64,000 bases of DNA, taken from NCBI GenBank assembly GCA_022072095.1, contig JAJVIJ010000048.1, positions 1 through 64,000 on the forward strand. The letters run 5' to 3'. A model generated the notes under the pieces. It ran no database searches, was not told the origin of the DNA, and saw only the letters and a list, made by a program, of their open reading frames with translations. A program made the position numbers and the translations under genes. How positions within the stretch are numbered: position 1 is the first letter of the stretch; every line of letters begins with the position of its first letter. The stretch comes from Rhodocyclaceae bacterium. Its GTDB lineage: Bacteria; Pseudomonadota; Gammaproteobacteria; Burkholderiales; Rhodocyclaceae. This document shows, piece after piece, positions 52,984 through 62,386 of the stretch.

Positions 52984-54246
52984 TCAGTAAATGACCTTCT
53001 CTTCGCGCAGACGCTCGATGCTTTGTGCGTCCAGACCCAGTATCTGCCCATAGACATAGGCATCGTGCGCACCCAGCTCGGGAGATGAGGCCGACAACGT
53101 CAGGTCGGTAGCGATCATCCGCCAAGGCAGGCGATACAACAGCTCCTCACCCATGATCGGGTGGGAAACGGCTTGGCGCACACCACGCGCCGCATAGTGC
53201 GCATCATCGAATTGCTCCTCGACGCTCAGCACCGGCGTCGCCGGCACGCCTAGCGGAACGAGCTCGGCCAACACCGATTCCCGACTCCGGCCCGCCGTCC
53301 ACTCGGCAAGCCGCGCCTCGATCTCGCCACGCGCCGACATACGGCCGGCTTGGCCAGCGAGATCGGCGCGATGCGCCCAGTCGCCCTTGCCGATGGCCAT
53401 GCACAGCGCTGGCCATTGCCCGTCGTCCTCGATACTGATCGCGACCCACGAATCGTCGCCGGCGCAAGGGAATATGCCGTGCGGGCAATGGCGTCTGTGG
53501 CCATTACCGGCAGGCTGCGGCGCCTGGCCAGAAAACTGGAAGTCGAGCATGGCTTCGGCGAGCGGTGCCGCACCGACCTCCATTTGCGACAGATCGATAT
53601 ATTGACCCTGCCCGGTCTGCTCGCGATGCCAGAGCGCGACCAGCAGCGCAAACAACGCATGAACGCCGGAGCTGGAATCGTTCAAGCCGAAATTCATCAT
53701 GCCGTTCGGCGCCTCGTTCTCATATCCGATCAGCGCCTCGAGGCCGCAATAGGCCGATATCACCGGCGCGTAGCCGCGCAAGTCCGCGATCGGGCCAAAC
53801 TGGCCGGCTGTAGACAGCGAAATCATGATCAGCTCGCCATGCTCGCGCGCCAGCGCCATGTAGTCGAGCCCGAGTGCGGCGAGCGTGCCGGGCGTAAAGT
53901 TTTCCAACACCACGTCACTCTTCGCGGCCAGTTGGCGGAACAGGTCGGCGCCGCGTTCATCACGGATGTTCAGCCGCACTGAAAGCTTGTGCCGGTTCAA
54001 ATTGTGAAACAGTGGCACCAGTTCGATCGACTTGCCCGGAATGCGCAGCTTCTTGCCATCGACGATCGGCGCACCGCGCAAGCGGGAGTTGTCCAGCCGC
54101 TCACTGTGTTCGATCTTGATCACTTCCGCGCCGAGATCGGCCAGGAACGCAGCCGCCATCGGGCCAGCCCAAACCCAACCCAGGTCGAGCACCCGAACTC
54201 CGGAAAGCGGCTTCGAATGCGCTTCGGGGGCTTGCGACATGCTCAT
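52984..54246 (-). CDS. Family III CoA-transferase (CaiB/BaiF), second copy
   Basis: Enzyme of 420 residues; DLGWVWAGPMAAAFLADLGAEVIKIE is the N-terminal CoA-binding motif and LNDSSSGVHALFALLVAL contains the likely catalytic Asp. Its ATG at 54246 overlaps the stop of the upstream transferase (ATGA), so it is coupled and may form a hetero-oligomer with it. Substrate unknown; it would move CoA from a donor thioester onto a carboxylic acid. Confidence 0.87.
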   Translation of the reverse strand: MSMSQAPEAHSKPLSGVRVLDLGWVWAGPMAAAFLADLGAEVIKIEHSERLDNSRLRGAPIVDGKKLRIPGKSIELVPLFHNLNRHKLSVRLNIRDERGADLFRQLAAKSDVVLENFTPGTLAALGLDYMALAREHGELIMISLSTAGQFGPIADLRGYAPVISAYCGLEALIGYENEAPNGMMNFGLNDSSSGVHALFALLVALWHREQTGQGQYIDLSQMEVGAAPLAEAMLDFQFSGQAPQPAGNGHRRHCPHGIFPCAGDDSWVAISIEDDGQWPALCMAIGKGDWAHRADLAGQAGRMSARGEIEARLAEWTAGRSRESVLAELVPLGVPATPVLSVEEQFDDAHYAARGVRQAVSHPIMGEELLYRLPWRMIATDLTLSASSPELGAHDAYVYGQILGLDAQSIERLREEKVIY

Positions 54247-55406
54247 TGCGAGGCTCCCAATTCCTCCCTTACCGCGACCGTGTGCTGGCCCAGAGATGGC
54301 GGCGACGCAAACGCACGCTGCGGTATGGCCGAGTAGCGAAAAGGCAGGCGCGGCAGTTTGACGCAACCGATACCCGGCAAATCCACGTCGACGAAGAATC
54401 CGCGCGCGGCGAAATGCGCATCATCCAGCGCATCGCCGACCTGCCGCACCGGCGCACAGGGAAACTCCCATTTGCGCGCCATCGCGAAGAGTTCGGTCTG
54501 CGTGTAGCGCGCCAGCTCGCCGATCACCAGTGCATCCACCTCGTCCGGGTAATCGTGACCCATGGCGATCTGATCGCGGTAACGTGGGTTGTCACCCCAT
54601 GCCGGCGATCCGACGGCCTTCAGAAATTGATCCCAGTCGCGCGGCGTGCGCGCGATCAGCACGACCAGGCCATCCTTGCACGGAAATATTCCGCAGGGAT
54701 AAGGCCCCATCGAGCCGGCAGCTCGCCGGCCTTCGCGCCGCCACGGCAGTCCGTAATTGATGAACAGTGTCGCCCCGATACCGGCGTAGGCGGCAAGAAT
54801 GTCCGCCATGGCGATGTCGATGAACTGGCCAACCCCGCTCCGGCGTCGGGACAACAGTGCTGCGAGGATGGCAGCCGCGGCATGAACACCAGCCTGAAAA
54901 TCGGTCTGCGCAAGCGGCAGGGACAAGGGGGGACGGCCGGGCGCGCCGATCGCCCAGGCCACCCCCGACAAGGCCGCGGCGTGCAGACTACCGCCAGACC
55001 GGTCGGCATAGGGGCCGGTGCGGCCAAAAGTACTGAGCACACAGTACACCAGCCGCGGGTTGAGCGTGCGCAGCGTCTCCTCGTCCGCACCGATATCGAG
55101 CAGCGCGCGCCGGGGCCGATCGCTGATCCAGACATCTGCCCGGCGGGCCGCACAGGCAAGAAACGAACGCGATCCGGTATCTCGCGGATCCACAACCACG
55201 GACTCCTTGCCGGCATTGAGGAACGCAAACAATCCGGAGGACTCCAGGCCAGCCTTGCCGGGCGGATACGGGCCGTGACGCCGCGCGATGTCACCTTCGG
55301 GCGGTTCGATCTTGATGACGCGAGCACCGAGGTCGGCAAGCAGGCGCGCGCAATAGGGCACGGCGACGAAGCCGCCCTGCTCGACGACCGTCAGTCCAGA
55401 CAGCAT
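54243..55406 (-). CDS. Family III CoA-transferase (CaiB/BaiF), first copy
   Basis: Enzyme of 387 residues with VVEQGGFVAVPYCARLLADLGARVIKIEPPEGDIAR and the catalytic Asp region LAQTDFQAGVHAAAAILAALLSR. Followed by a second family III member with which it overlaps by 4 bases. Two adjacent non-identical copies suggest a heteromeric transferase, as in benzylsuccinate CoA-transferase BbsEF; this is an analogy, not an identification. Confidence 0.88.
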   Translation of the reverse strand: MLSGLTVVEQGGFVAVPYCARLLADLGARVIKIEPPEGDIARRHGPYPPGKAGLESSGLFAFLNAGKESVVVDPRDTGSRSFLACAARRADVWISDRPRRALLDIGADEETLRTLNPRLVYCVLSTFGRTGPYADRSGGSLHAAALSGVAWAIGAPGRPPLSLPLAQTDFQAGVHAAAAILAALLSRRRSGVGQFIDIAMADILAAYAGIGATLFINYGLPWRREGRRAAGSMGPYPCGIFPCKDGLVVLIARTPRDWDQFLKAVGSPAWGDNPRYRDQIAMGHDYPDEVDALVIGELARYTQTELFAMARKWEFPCAPVRQVGDALDDAHFAARGFFVDVDLPGIGCVKLPRLPFRYSAIPQRAFASPPSLGQHTVAVREELGASQ

Positions 55407-55407
55407 T

Positions 55408-57012
55408 TCAGGCGCCGGCCCGCGTCGCTGCTTCGCGATCGCGCAACACCTTGCGGTTGATCTTGCCCGCAGGTGTTTTCGGCAGCTCGGTCACGTACTC
55501 GATATGTCGTGGGTATTCATGCTGGGACAACTGCGTCTTCAGAAACTGCTGGATCTCCGCGACGGTCGAACCGCCCGACTCACGCCGCACCAGAAACGCC
55601 TTCGGAACCTGACCGCGCACCGCATCCGGCACGCCGATCACGGCGGCCTCGAGTATGTCGGGATGGCGGAGCAGCGCATTCTCGATCTCGACCGCACTCA
55701 TCGTCCACCCGGCCGAGATGATGACGTCGTCGGAACGGCCCTCGTGGTAGAAATAGCCGTCGCCATCGCGCCGTCCACGATCCTTGACAAAGAACCAGCC
55801 ATCCTTGCGCGCCAGCGCGATCTCGCCGGTTTCACCAGCGGGCAGGATGCGGCCGTCCCGGTCCACGATGTCGACCCGCTGCCCCGGAGCAGCCTGGCCC
55901 AGCGCACCCCGGCGGACCTTGTGGTCCGGATAACCGGGAAAATTGACGATGAGCACGCCGACCTCGGTGCTGCCATACATGCTCGCCGGCGCGACACCGA
56001 AGGTTCTCTCGACCCAGTCGAACGTCGCGTCGTCCATCGGTTCGCCGGTAAACGAGATCTTTTTCAGGTCGATCCGGTATCGATCCGCCATCCCGGCGTT
56101 ACGCAGCATCCGGAACACGGTCGGCGCTGCGGCGAAATTGTCGACCTGAAAATTCTGCAGTGCCTCGAAAATGCGCTGCGCCTCGAACCTGCCCGAATAT
56201 GCGCCGATATGAATGCCTAAAACCAGCGGCGAAATGGTCCCGTGCCATAGCCCATGCCCCCATGCCGGGGACGACGGACAGAAGTAGCGGTCGCCGGGCT
56301 TGAGTCCGACCCCATAGAGCGCCGCAATCATCACCGTGACCGCCGAACGGTGGGTATGCTTGACCGCATCGGGGAGCTCGCGCGTGGTACCGGACGTGTA
56401 TTGAAAGATCGCCAGATCGTTGGCCGCGGTAGTCGGCACATAGTCCGACGACATCGCCGCCAGTTCATTCCAGAACGCCCCGTCGGCGCGGACGACCGGC
56501 AAGTCCGGAAACCGCTCCCTGACCAAACCTTCCTGGTCCAGCGTCACGATCAGGCTGGGCCGGCAATCCTCGATGCGCAACGCCAAGCCTTCGGGGCCGA
56601 ACAATGTAAACAGGGGTACCGCGATGGCACCGCGCTTCACCGCGCCGAACAGTGCCGTGTAGAACGCCCTGCCCGGTTCGAGCATCACCGCAACGCGCTC
56701 ACCGGGACCGACGCCGCGCTGCTCCAGCCAGTTCGCGAAGCGGCTGCTCGAATCGGACAGTTCGGCGAACGAGTAATGCTCGGCGTGGCCATCGGCAAAC
56801 TGCACGCTGACCGCCTGGCCGCGCTCGCGGTGCCTGTCCAGACACTCGTGCGCGAGATTCATGCGCTCGCGGTCACCGTCGAACAGTTGCCACAAGGAAT
56901 CCCAGGAAAACTTCGATCTCGCTTCCTGGGCCGTCGTGATCGCGAGTATCGGCGCATCGAGGCCACGCCCGGCCGGTCGCTGTCTATCCTGCATGTCTCC
57001 ATCCCCCGTCAT
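55408..57012 (-). CDS. AMP-forming acyl-CoA ligase
   Basis: Adenylate-forming enzyme of 534 residues. Core A3 motif is YTSGTTRELPDAVKHTH (residues 205-221), in which the usual PKG of the phosphate loop is PDA; A5 is YGSTEVG; A8 region is GRSDDVIISAGWTMSAVEIE; the C-terminal catalytic Lys is in LPKTPAGKINRK. Related to acetyl/propionyl- and medium-chain acyl-CoA synthetases. Likely activates the cluster's substrate acid. The start is ATG at 57012 or, with a better ribosome binding site, 56994. Confidence 0.88.
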   Translation of the reverse strand: MTGDGDMQDRQRPAGRGLDAPILAITTAQEARSKFSWDSLWQLFDGDRERMNLAHECLDRHRERGQAVSVQFADGHAEHYSFAELSDSSSRFANWLEQRGVGPGERVAVMLEPGRAFYTALFGAVKRGAIAVPLFTLFGPEGLALRIEDCRPSLIVTLDQEGLVRERFPDLPVVRADGAFWNELAAMSSDYVPTTAANDLAIFQYTSGTTRELPDAVKHTHRSAVTVMIAALYGVGLKPGDRYFCPSSPAWGHGLWHGTISPLVLGIHIGAYSGRFEAQRIFEALQNFQVDNFAAAPTVFRMLRNAGMADRYRIDLKKISFTGEPMDDATFDWVERTFGVAPASMYGSTEVGVLIVNFPGYPDHKVRRGALGQAAPGQRVDIVDRDGRILPAGETGEIALARKDGWFFVKDRGRRDGDGYFYHEGRSDDVIISAGWTMSAVEIENALLRHPDILEAAVIGVPDAVRGQVPKAFLVRRESGGSTVAEIQQFLKTQLSQHEYPRHIEYVTELPKTPAGKINRKVLRDREAATRAGA

Positions 57013-57166
57013 TCACTCCAAGATTAGTGATGGACACGCTCGGATGACAGCTTGCAGCGCTGTGTGCGCCGCAACAAGTTTTACATAGTGAAATTGTGTT
57101 TGGCGGTCAAAACCTGCCATGGTCGCGGCGGGCGACGTTACGCTCGCGAAACGGATTACACGCGGG

Positions 57167-58027
57167 CTAGCGCGCCGCAGCCGAAATCCCGCTGGGCCGG
57201 TCTCCGGCCAAGGTAATGCGATGCATGACTCTGCGGAAGCCGTGGTAATCATTCACCGGGTTGTGCTGCGCGCAGCGGTTGTCCCAGAACGCAATGGAGC
57301 CGACGCGCCAGGAAAAACGGCAGGTCAACTCGGGCCGGATCTGGTGCGCATAAAGATACTCCAGCAGTGGCCGACTCTCCTCTTCGGTCATGTCGCGAAA
57401 ACGTACCGTGTGCGCGACGTTGACGTAGAGTGCTTTCCGCCCCGTTTCCGGATGGACGCGCACGGCCGGATGTTCGGCAAGATACTCCTCGCGCACATCG
57501 TCCCGTGCCGAATCCTGCATTCGATCCTCGCGCGTCTTGGTGGTATCGGCCTTGGCCGAGCTATAGACCGCGTGCAGACCATCGAGCAGCCGTTGCAGTC
57601 CCGGCGACAGCGTTTCGTAGGCCAGATATTGATTCGCGAACAAGGTATCGCCACCATAAGGAGGAACTTCGCGCGCCAGCAGCGTGGTCGCCATCGGCGG
57701 CTTGTCCTGGTAGGTGGTGTCGGCATGCCAGATGCCGCCGAAATTCACGCGTTCATGCTCCAGTTTCTTGATCTCGATGATTTTCGGGTAGCCCTCGAGA
57801 CCGCGCACGAACGGGTACTCGACCGGTTCGCCAAACTGCTGCGCGAACGCCATGTATGCCGGCAGATCCAGCGGCTGATCCCTGAAGAACAGCACCAGAT
57901 GGTCCAGCCAGGCGCGCCGGATTTCGTCGGTCACCTCGGCGGACAAGGGTCGCGCAAGATCGACGCCATGAACCTCGGCGCCGAGCGCCCCAGCGATACG
58001 GCGCACTTCGATGTGTCGGTAAGCCAT
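57167..58027 (-). CDS. TauD/TfdA-family 2-oxoglutarate dioxygenase
   Basis: Fe(II)/2-oxoglutarate oxygenase of 286 residues. Fe ligands: His and Asp in GGIWHADTTYQDKP and the distal His in WDNRCAQHNPVNDYHG; the 2OG Arg is in GFRRVMHRITLAGDRP. Start is the ATG at 58027 after AGAGGGGGA. Substrates of the family range from taurine to aryloxyacetates; here the neighbours point to an initial hydroxylation of an acid. It is divergent from the HMGS-like gene, 232 bases away. Confidence 0.9.
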   Translation of the reverse strand: MAYRHIEVRRIAGALGAEVHGVDLARPLSAEVTDEIRRAWLDHLVLFFRDQPLDLPAYMAFAQQFGEPVEYPFVRGLEGYPKIIEIKKLEHERVNFGGIWHADTTYQDKPPMATTLLAREVPPYGGDTLFANQYLAYETLSPGLQRLLDGLHAVYSSAKADTTKTREDRMQDSARDDVREEYLAEHPAVRVHPETGRKALYVNVAHTVRFRDMTEEESRPLLEYLYAHQIRPELTCRFSWRVGSIAFWDNRCAQHNPVNDYHGFRRVMHRITLAGDRPSGISAAAR

Positions 58028-58259
58028 GTCCCCCTCTTTCGTATTCGATTGCAACATCGATCTGAAATTCGGCCACGAATGGGCCAGACTGACGCTGACA
58101 TGTTACCCGGACTGGCCGACCCGAAAAGTTGATCTCGATCATGGCAACTCGCGTCCCGCCGTCCAGTCAGTGGCGTTGGCATCGCCGAAGCGCTAGCATC
58201 CGCAGCGGGACCACACCCGGAGCCGGACTGGAAGTGCCCGGCGCAACAGGAGGAGAACG

Positions 58260-59723
58260 ATGCTAGGCATTACATCTTTTGGTGCGTATATCCCCAGGTT
58301 ACGTTTGGTGCGTGCGGTCGGCGCCCAGGCGAATGCCTGGTTCAATAGCGCGGTGCTCGCGCAGTCCCGTGGCGAACGCGCCATGGCCAACTGGGACGAA
58401 GACACGCTGACCATGGCCGTCGAAGCCGCGCGTGACGCGCTTTCCGGGCGCGCGCGCGACGACATCGGCGCCGTATTCTTCGGCTCGACGACACACCCCT
58501 TCGCCGATCGGCAGAATGCCGGCCTGCTCGCCGGCGCGCTCGATCTGCCCGAGGCAATCGTCGCCAGCGATCTGGCCGGCTCCCAAAAAGCCGGCACGGG
58601 CACGCTGCTCGCCGCGCTGAACCATGCCGCGGCCGGCCACCGGGGCGAATCGCTGGCGGTCGCCGGCGAGCATCGCCGGGCGCGCGCAGGCAGCGTCCAG
58701 GAATTGCTGTACGGAGATGCGGCGGCCGCTTTTTCGATCGGCCGCGATCAAGTCATCGCCGAATTTCTCGGCAGCCATTCGACCTCGGTCGACTTCGTCG
58801 ATCATTACCGGCGTGCCGACAGTGACTTTGAATACCACTGGGAGGAACGCTGGATACGCGACGAAGGCTATATGAAGCTCGTGCCGGCGAGCATCGCAGC
58901 CGCACTCGCCAAGTTGGAAATCGATGGTGCGAGTGTGGATCATTTCATCCTGCCGGAAAACACCGCGAAATTGGCCGCCGCCGTGGCCAAACGCTGCGGC
59001 ATAGCGGAGTCATCGGCGCGCGACGGCCTGTTGGGCAATGTCGGTCTTACTGGTGCCGCACACCCATTGTTGTTGCTTGCGCATGCGCTCGAAGATGCCC
59101 GGCCGGGGCAGACTCTCATCGTCGTCGGCTTCGGCCAAGGCTGCGATGTGCTCGCTTTCCGCACCACCGAGGCACTGGACAGGCTGGCTCGGCGCCATGC
59201 CGTGAGCGGCAGCCTCGCGCGCCGGAAGGAAGAGAGGAACTATCAGAAATTCATGGCATTCAACGAAGTGCTCGTGATGGAGAAGGGCTTGCGTGCCGAA
59301 TCGAACCCTCAGACCGCGCTGACGACCCAGTATCGGCATCGGCGCATGCTGCTCGGTCTGGTCGGCGGGCGCTGCACGCAGTGCGGCACCCCGCAGCTGC
59401 CGCCGGCCGATGTCTGCGTCAATCCGGCGTGTCAGCACACCGGGCCGATGTCGCCCTATCGATTCGCGGATGAGCCGGCACGGATCAAGACCTGGTCTGC
59501 CGACAATCTGACCTTTACCCCCGATCCGCCAGCCCATTACGGCATGGTCGAGTTTGAACGTGGCGGACGCTTCATGGCCGACATCACCGACTACGACGTC
59601 GGCGCGGTGAGCGTCGGACAGGCCGTACGCATGGTGTTCAGGGTGCGTGGCCGCGACCCGGTCAGGGGGATCACCCGTTACTTCTGGAAGGCAGCGCCCG
59701 TCTACGGCGCGAAGGAGGCTTGA
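58260..59723 (+). CDS. HMG-CoA-synthase-like/DUF35 fusion without catalytic residues
   Basis: Protein of 487 residues. Residues 1-310 follow HMG-CoA synthase (FGAYIPRLRL, DEDTLTMAVEAARDAL, AGTGTLLAAL, GNVGLTGAAHPLL, VVGFGQGCDVLAF), but the catalytic Glu, Cys and His positions read Thr77 (GSTTHP), Gln109 (GSQKAGT) and no His (DHFILPEN, 227-234). Residues about 355-487 are a DUF35 zinc/OB domain with C372, C375, C386, C391. In archaea separate thiolase, DUF35 and HMGS proteins form a complex; here two are fused and the thiolase is the next gene. Confidence 0.85.
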   Translation: MLGITSFGAYIPRLRLVRAVGAQANAWFNSAVLAQSRGERAMANWDEDTLTMAVEAARDALSGRARDDIGAVFFGSTTHPFADRQNAGLLAGALDLPEAIVASDLAGSQKAGTGTLLAALNHAAAGHRGESLAVAGEHRRARAGSVQELLYGDAAAAFSIGRDQVIAEFLGSHSTSVDFVDHYRRADSDFEYHWEERWIRDEGYMKLVPASIAAALAKLEIDGASVDHFILPENTAKLAAAVAKRCGIAESSARDGLLGNVGLTGAAHPLLLLAHALEDARPGQTLIVVGFGQGCDVLAFRTTEALDRLARRHAVSGSLARRKEERNYQKFMAFNEVLVMEKGLRAESNPQTALTTQYRHRRMLLGLVGGRCTQCGTPQLPPADVCVNPACQHTGPMSPYRFADEPARIKTWSADNLTFTPDPPAHYGMVEFERGGRFMADITDYDVGAVSVGQAVRMVFRVRGRDPVRGITRYFWKAAPVYGAKEA

Positions 59724-59725
59724 TC

Positions 59726-60931
59726 ATGGCGAGTGGCATCAAGGACAAGGTGGTCATTCTGGGCATGGGTTGCACACGCTTCGGCGAACGCTGGGACGCC
59801 GGGGCGGAAGAGCTGATGGTCGAGGCATTCGACGAGGCGCTCGGCGACGCCGGCATAGGCCGGAAGGAAATTGGCGCGGCCTGGCTCGGCTCCTGCATGG
59901 ATGAAGTCAATATCGGCAAGTCGGCGCTGCCGGCGTCGATTGCGCTGCGTCTCGACAACATTCCGGTGACCCGCGTCGAAAACTATTGCGCCACCGGGAC
60001 CGAGGCATTCCGCGGTGCGGTTTATGCGGTGGCCGCCGGCGCTTGCGACATCGCCCTCGCGATCGGTGTCGAGAAGCTCAAGGACACCGGCTATGGCGGA
60101 CTTCCCGGTCTCGACATCGGCACCATGCCACCCTTGTGGTGGCCGAACCTGTCGGCGCCCGGCGTCTTCGCCCAGGTCGCCTCGGCCTACATGAAGAAAT
60201 TCAATGTCTCACGCGACGAACTCAAGCGCGCGCTCGCCGAAATCTCGGCGAAGAGCCATGTGAATGGTGCAAAGAACCCGAAGGCGCATCTGCAGAAGGC
60301 CGTTTCCTGCGACGCCATCCTAGCGGCGCCGATGATCGCCGAGCCGCTCGGCCTGTTCGACTGTTGCGGGGTGTCGGACGGGGCTGCCTGCGCGATCGTC
60401 ACGACACCGGAGATCGCGCAGTCGCTGGGCAAGAAGGCGGACGAGCTGGTGGCCATCAAGGCGTTGCAGCTTTCGTTGTCGAACGGTGCGGAAGGCGGCT
60501 ACAACGCCTGGGACGGGGCCTACATCCCGACAACGCGCAAGGCGTCCTCCCGTGCCTACGCCGAAGCCGGCATACGCGATCCGCGCAAGGAATTGAGCAT
60601 GATCGAGGTGCATGACTGCTTTTCGATCACCGAGCTTGTGACCATGGAAGATCTCGGCATCTCCGCCGAAGGCGGGGCCATCCGCGACATCATGGATGGC
60701 TTCTACAACGCCGACGGCAAAATCCCCTGCCAGATTGACGGCGGGCTCAAGTGTTTTGGCCACCCCATCGGCGCCTCGGGGATCCGCATGGTGTACGAGA
60801 TGTACCTGCAGCTGAGTGGTCGGGCCGGCGCCCGGCAGCTGCCGGCCCCAGTTTATGGGCTGACACACAATCTCGGCGGATTTCCCCACCAGAACGTCGT
60901 CGGCATCTCCGTCGTCGGCCGCTATCGCTGA
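59726..60931 (+). CDS. SCP2-type thiolase/acyl-CoA acetyltransferase
   Basis: Thiolase of 401 residues with active-site Cys in VENYCATGTEAFRG, His in IEVHDCFSITELVTMEDLG and GGLKCFGHPIGASG, and the SCP-x-like end LTHNLGGFPHQNVVGISVVG. GAAGGAGG precedes the ATG at 59726, which is 3 bases after the stop of the HMGS-like/DUF35 gene. Close coupling suggests one complex, comparable to thiolase-DUF35 pairs such as BbsAB in anaerobic toluene degradation or Ltp2-ChsH2 in steroid side-chain breakdown. Confidence 0.88.
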   Translation: MASGIKDKVVILGMGCTRFGERWDAGAEELMVEAFDEALGDAGIGRKEIGAAWLGSCMDEVNIGKSALPASIALRLDNIPVTRVENYCATGTEAFRGAVYAVAAGACDIALAIGVEKLKDTGYGGLPGLDIGTMPPLWWPNLSAPGVFAQVASAYMKKFNVSRDELKRALAEISAKSHVNGAKNPKAHLQKAVSCDAILAAPMIAEPLGLFDCCGVSDGAACAIVTTPEIAQSLGKKADELVAIKALQLSLSNGAEGGYNAWDGAYIPTTRKASSRAYAEAGIRDPRKELSMIEVHDCFSITELVTMEDLGISAEGGAIRDIMDGFYNADGKIPCQIDGGLKCFGHPIGASGIRMVYEMYLQLSGRAGARQLPAPVYGLTHNLGGFPHQNVVGISVVGRYR

Positions 60932-61084
60932 CCCGCGTACGCCGCGATCGGCGGCACTCCGCTTCGGGCTTGGGTAGCCTCGCGCAGGCTGCTCAGCCTT
61001 GACACAGCGAGCGAAGACTGAAAGACTTTGTCAGGACAAATGCGCGCCCGACAAGGGCGACTACACGAGGAGAGGGGCGTAATC

Positions 61085-62266
61085 ATGACCATGTTTCAAC
61101 TGGACCCGGAAATCGAATCGTTCCGGGCAGACGTACGCAAATTTGCCGAAAAGGCCTTCAAGGAAAAGGCCGCGTACTGGGATGAGGAGGAATTGTTTCC
61201 CACCGAAAACCGCAACCTGCTTGCCGAGCTGGGCTATCTCGGGCTCGTGATCCCCGAGCAGTACGGGGGCTCCGGTGCATCGGTCATCCAGGGTACGGTG
61301 TTTCTCGAAGAGATTGCGCGCGTGTGTTTCAACACCGGGTTGGTGTGTCAGTTGGCACTCAATGGCCCGTCACGAGCCATCACCATTCTGGGCACGGACG
61401 AGCAGAAGAAGCGCTGGCTGCCGAAAACGGTCAGCGGCGAGTACATGTTCGGCATCGGCATCAGCGAGCCGCACGCCGGCTCGGGCATGACCGACATGAC
61501 GACGACGGCGCTGCCCGATGGCGATCACTATGTGCTCAAGGGCGAGAAAGCCTATTGCACGGGTGGCCATCTGGCCACGCATATTCTGGTGTTCGCGCGC
61601 TTCGCGAAGGATACCGAAGGTCCGCGCGGCATCGGCGCCCTGATCATCGAAAAGGATACCCCCGGGTTCACGGTGAGCAAGCCTGCTCGCAAGATGGGCG
61701 GCCGTGGCATGCCAGAGGTCGAGCTGTTTTTCGACAACTGTCGCGTACCAAAGGAAAACGTGCTGGTTCCGGGCGACCCGAACAGCACGAAGAGTTTCAA
61801 GATCCTGATGAGTTCGTTCGGTCCCGAACGTGTGGGCAACGCCGCCATGTGCCTGGGTGTCGCGCAAGCTGCGTACGAGAAGGCCATGTCCTACTCTCAG
61901 GAACGGCATCAGTTCGGCCGCCCGATCTGCGAATTTCAGGGCATCCAGTGGAAGATAGCCGACATGGCGGTGCAGATCCACGCCGCCCGCATGATGATTT
62001 ACCGCGCGGCGACCAATCTGAAGAATGGCTTCCCGGACCCGCTGGATGCCGCGATTGCGAAGTTGTATGCGAACGAGATGGTCCAGCGTGTCGCCAACGA
62101 AGGCTTGCAGATCCATGGGCACCTGGGCTTTACCCGCGACTGCCCGATGGAGCGCATGGTGCGCGACTCCCGCGGCTTTGCGCTGGGCGGTGGCACGACG
62201 GAAATCCTGCGCAACACCATTTCGTCGATGGTGCTCGGTCGTAGCTTCGATCAGCGCCGGGGCTGA
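61085..62266 (+). CDS. Acyl-CoA dehydrogenase 1
   Basis: FAD-dependent dehydrogenase of 393 residues; GIGISEPHAGSGMTDMTTTA and YCTGGHLATHILVFAR are the FAD/substrate segments, ERHQFGRPICEFQGIQWKIADMAVQIHAARM is the helical core, and the C-terminus has GLQIHGHLGFTRDCPMERMVRDSR. The usual Glu at the C-terminal xEGT site is Gly (ALGGGTTEILR), so the base may come from elsewhere, as in isovaleryl-type enzymes. GAGGAGAGGGG precedes the ATG at 61085. Confidence 0.92.
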   Translation: MTMFQLDPEIESFRADVRKFAEKAFKEKAAYWDEEELFPTENRNLLAELGYLGLVIPEQYGGSGASVIQGTVFLEEIARVCFNTGLVCQLALNGPSRAITILGTDEQKKRWLPKTVSGEYMFGIGISEPHAGSGMTDMTTTALPDGDHYVLKGEKAYCTGGHLATHILVFARFAKDTEGPRGIGALIIEKDTPGFTVSKPARKMGGRGMPEVELFFDNCRVPKENVLVPGDPNSTKSFKILMSSFGPERVGNAAMCLGVAQAAYEKAMSYSQERHQFGRPICEFQGIQWKIADMAVQIHAARMMIYRAATNLKNGFPDPLDAAIAKLYANEMVQRVANEGLQIHGHLGFTRDCPMERMVRDSRGFALGGGTTEILRNTISSMVLGRSFDQRRG

Positions 62267-62386
62267 AAGCCGCAGTCCGGGAAGGCCGCGACGAGCCAGA
62301 TCGCGGCCATTTTGTTCGTCCGTTGAAAGTCTGGCCGTTTGCGAATAGAACGAAGGGTTGCCAAACAACCCTCGTAGGAGACACCC

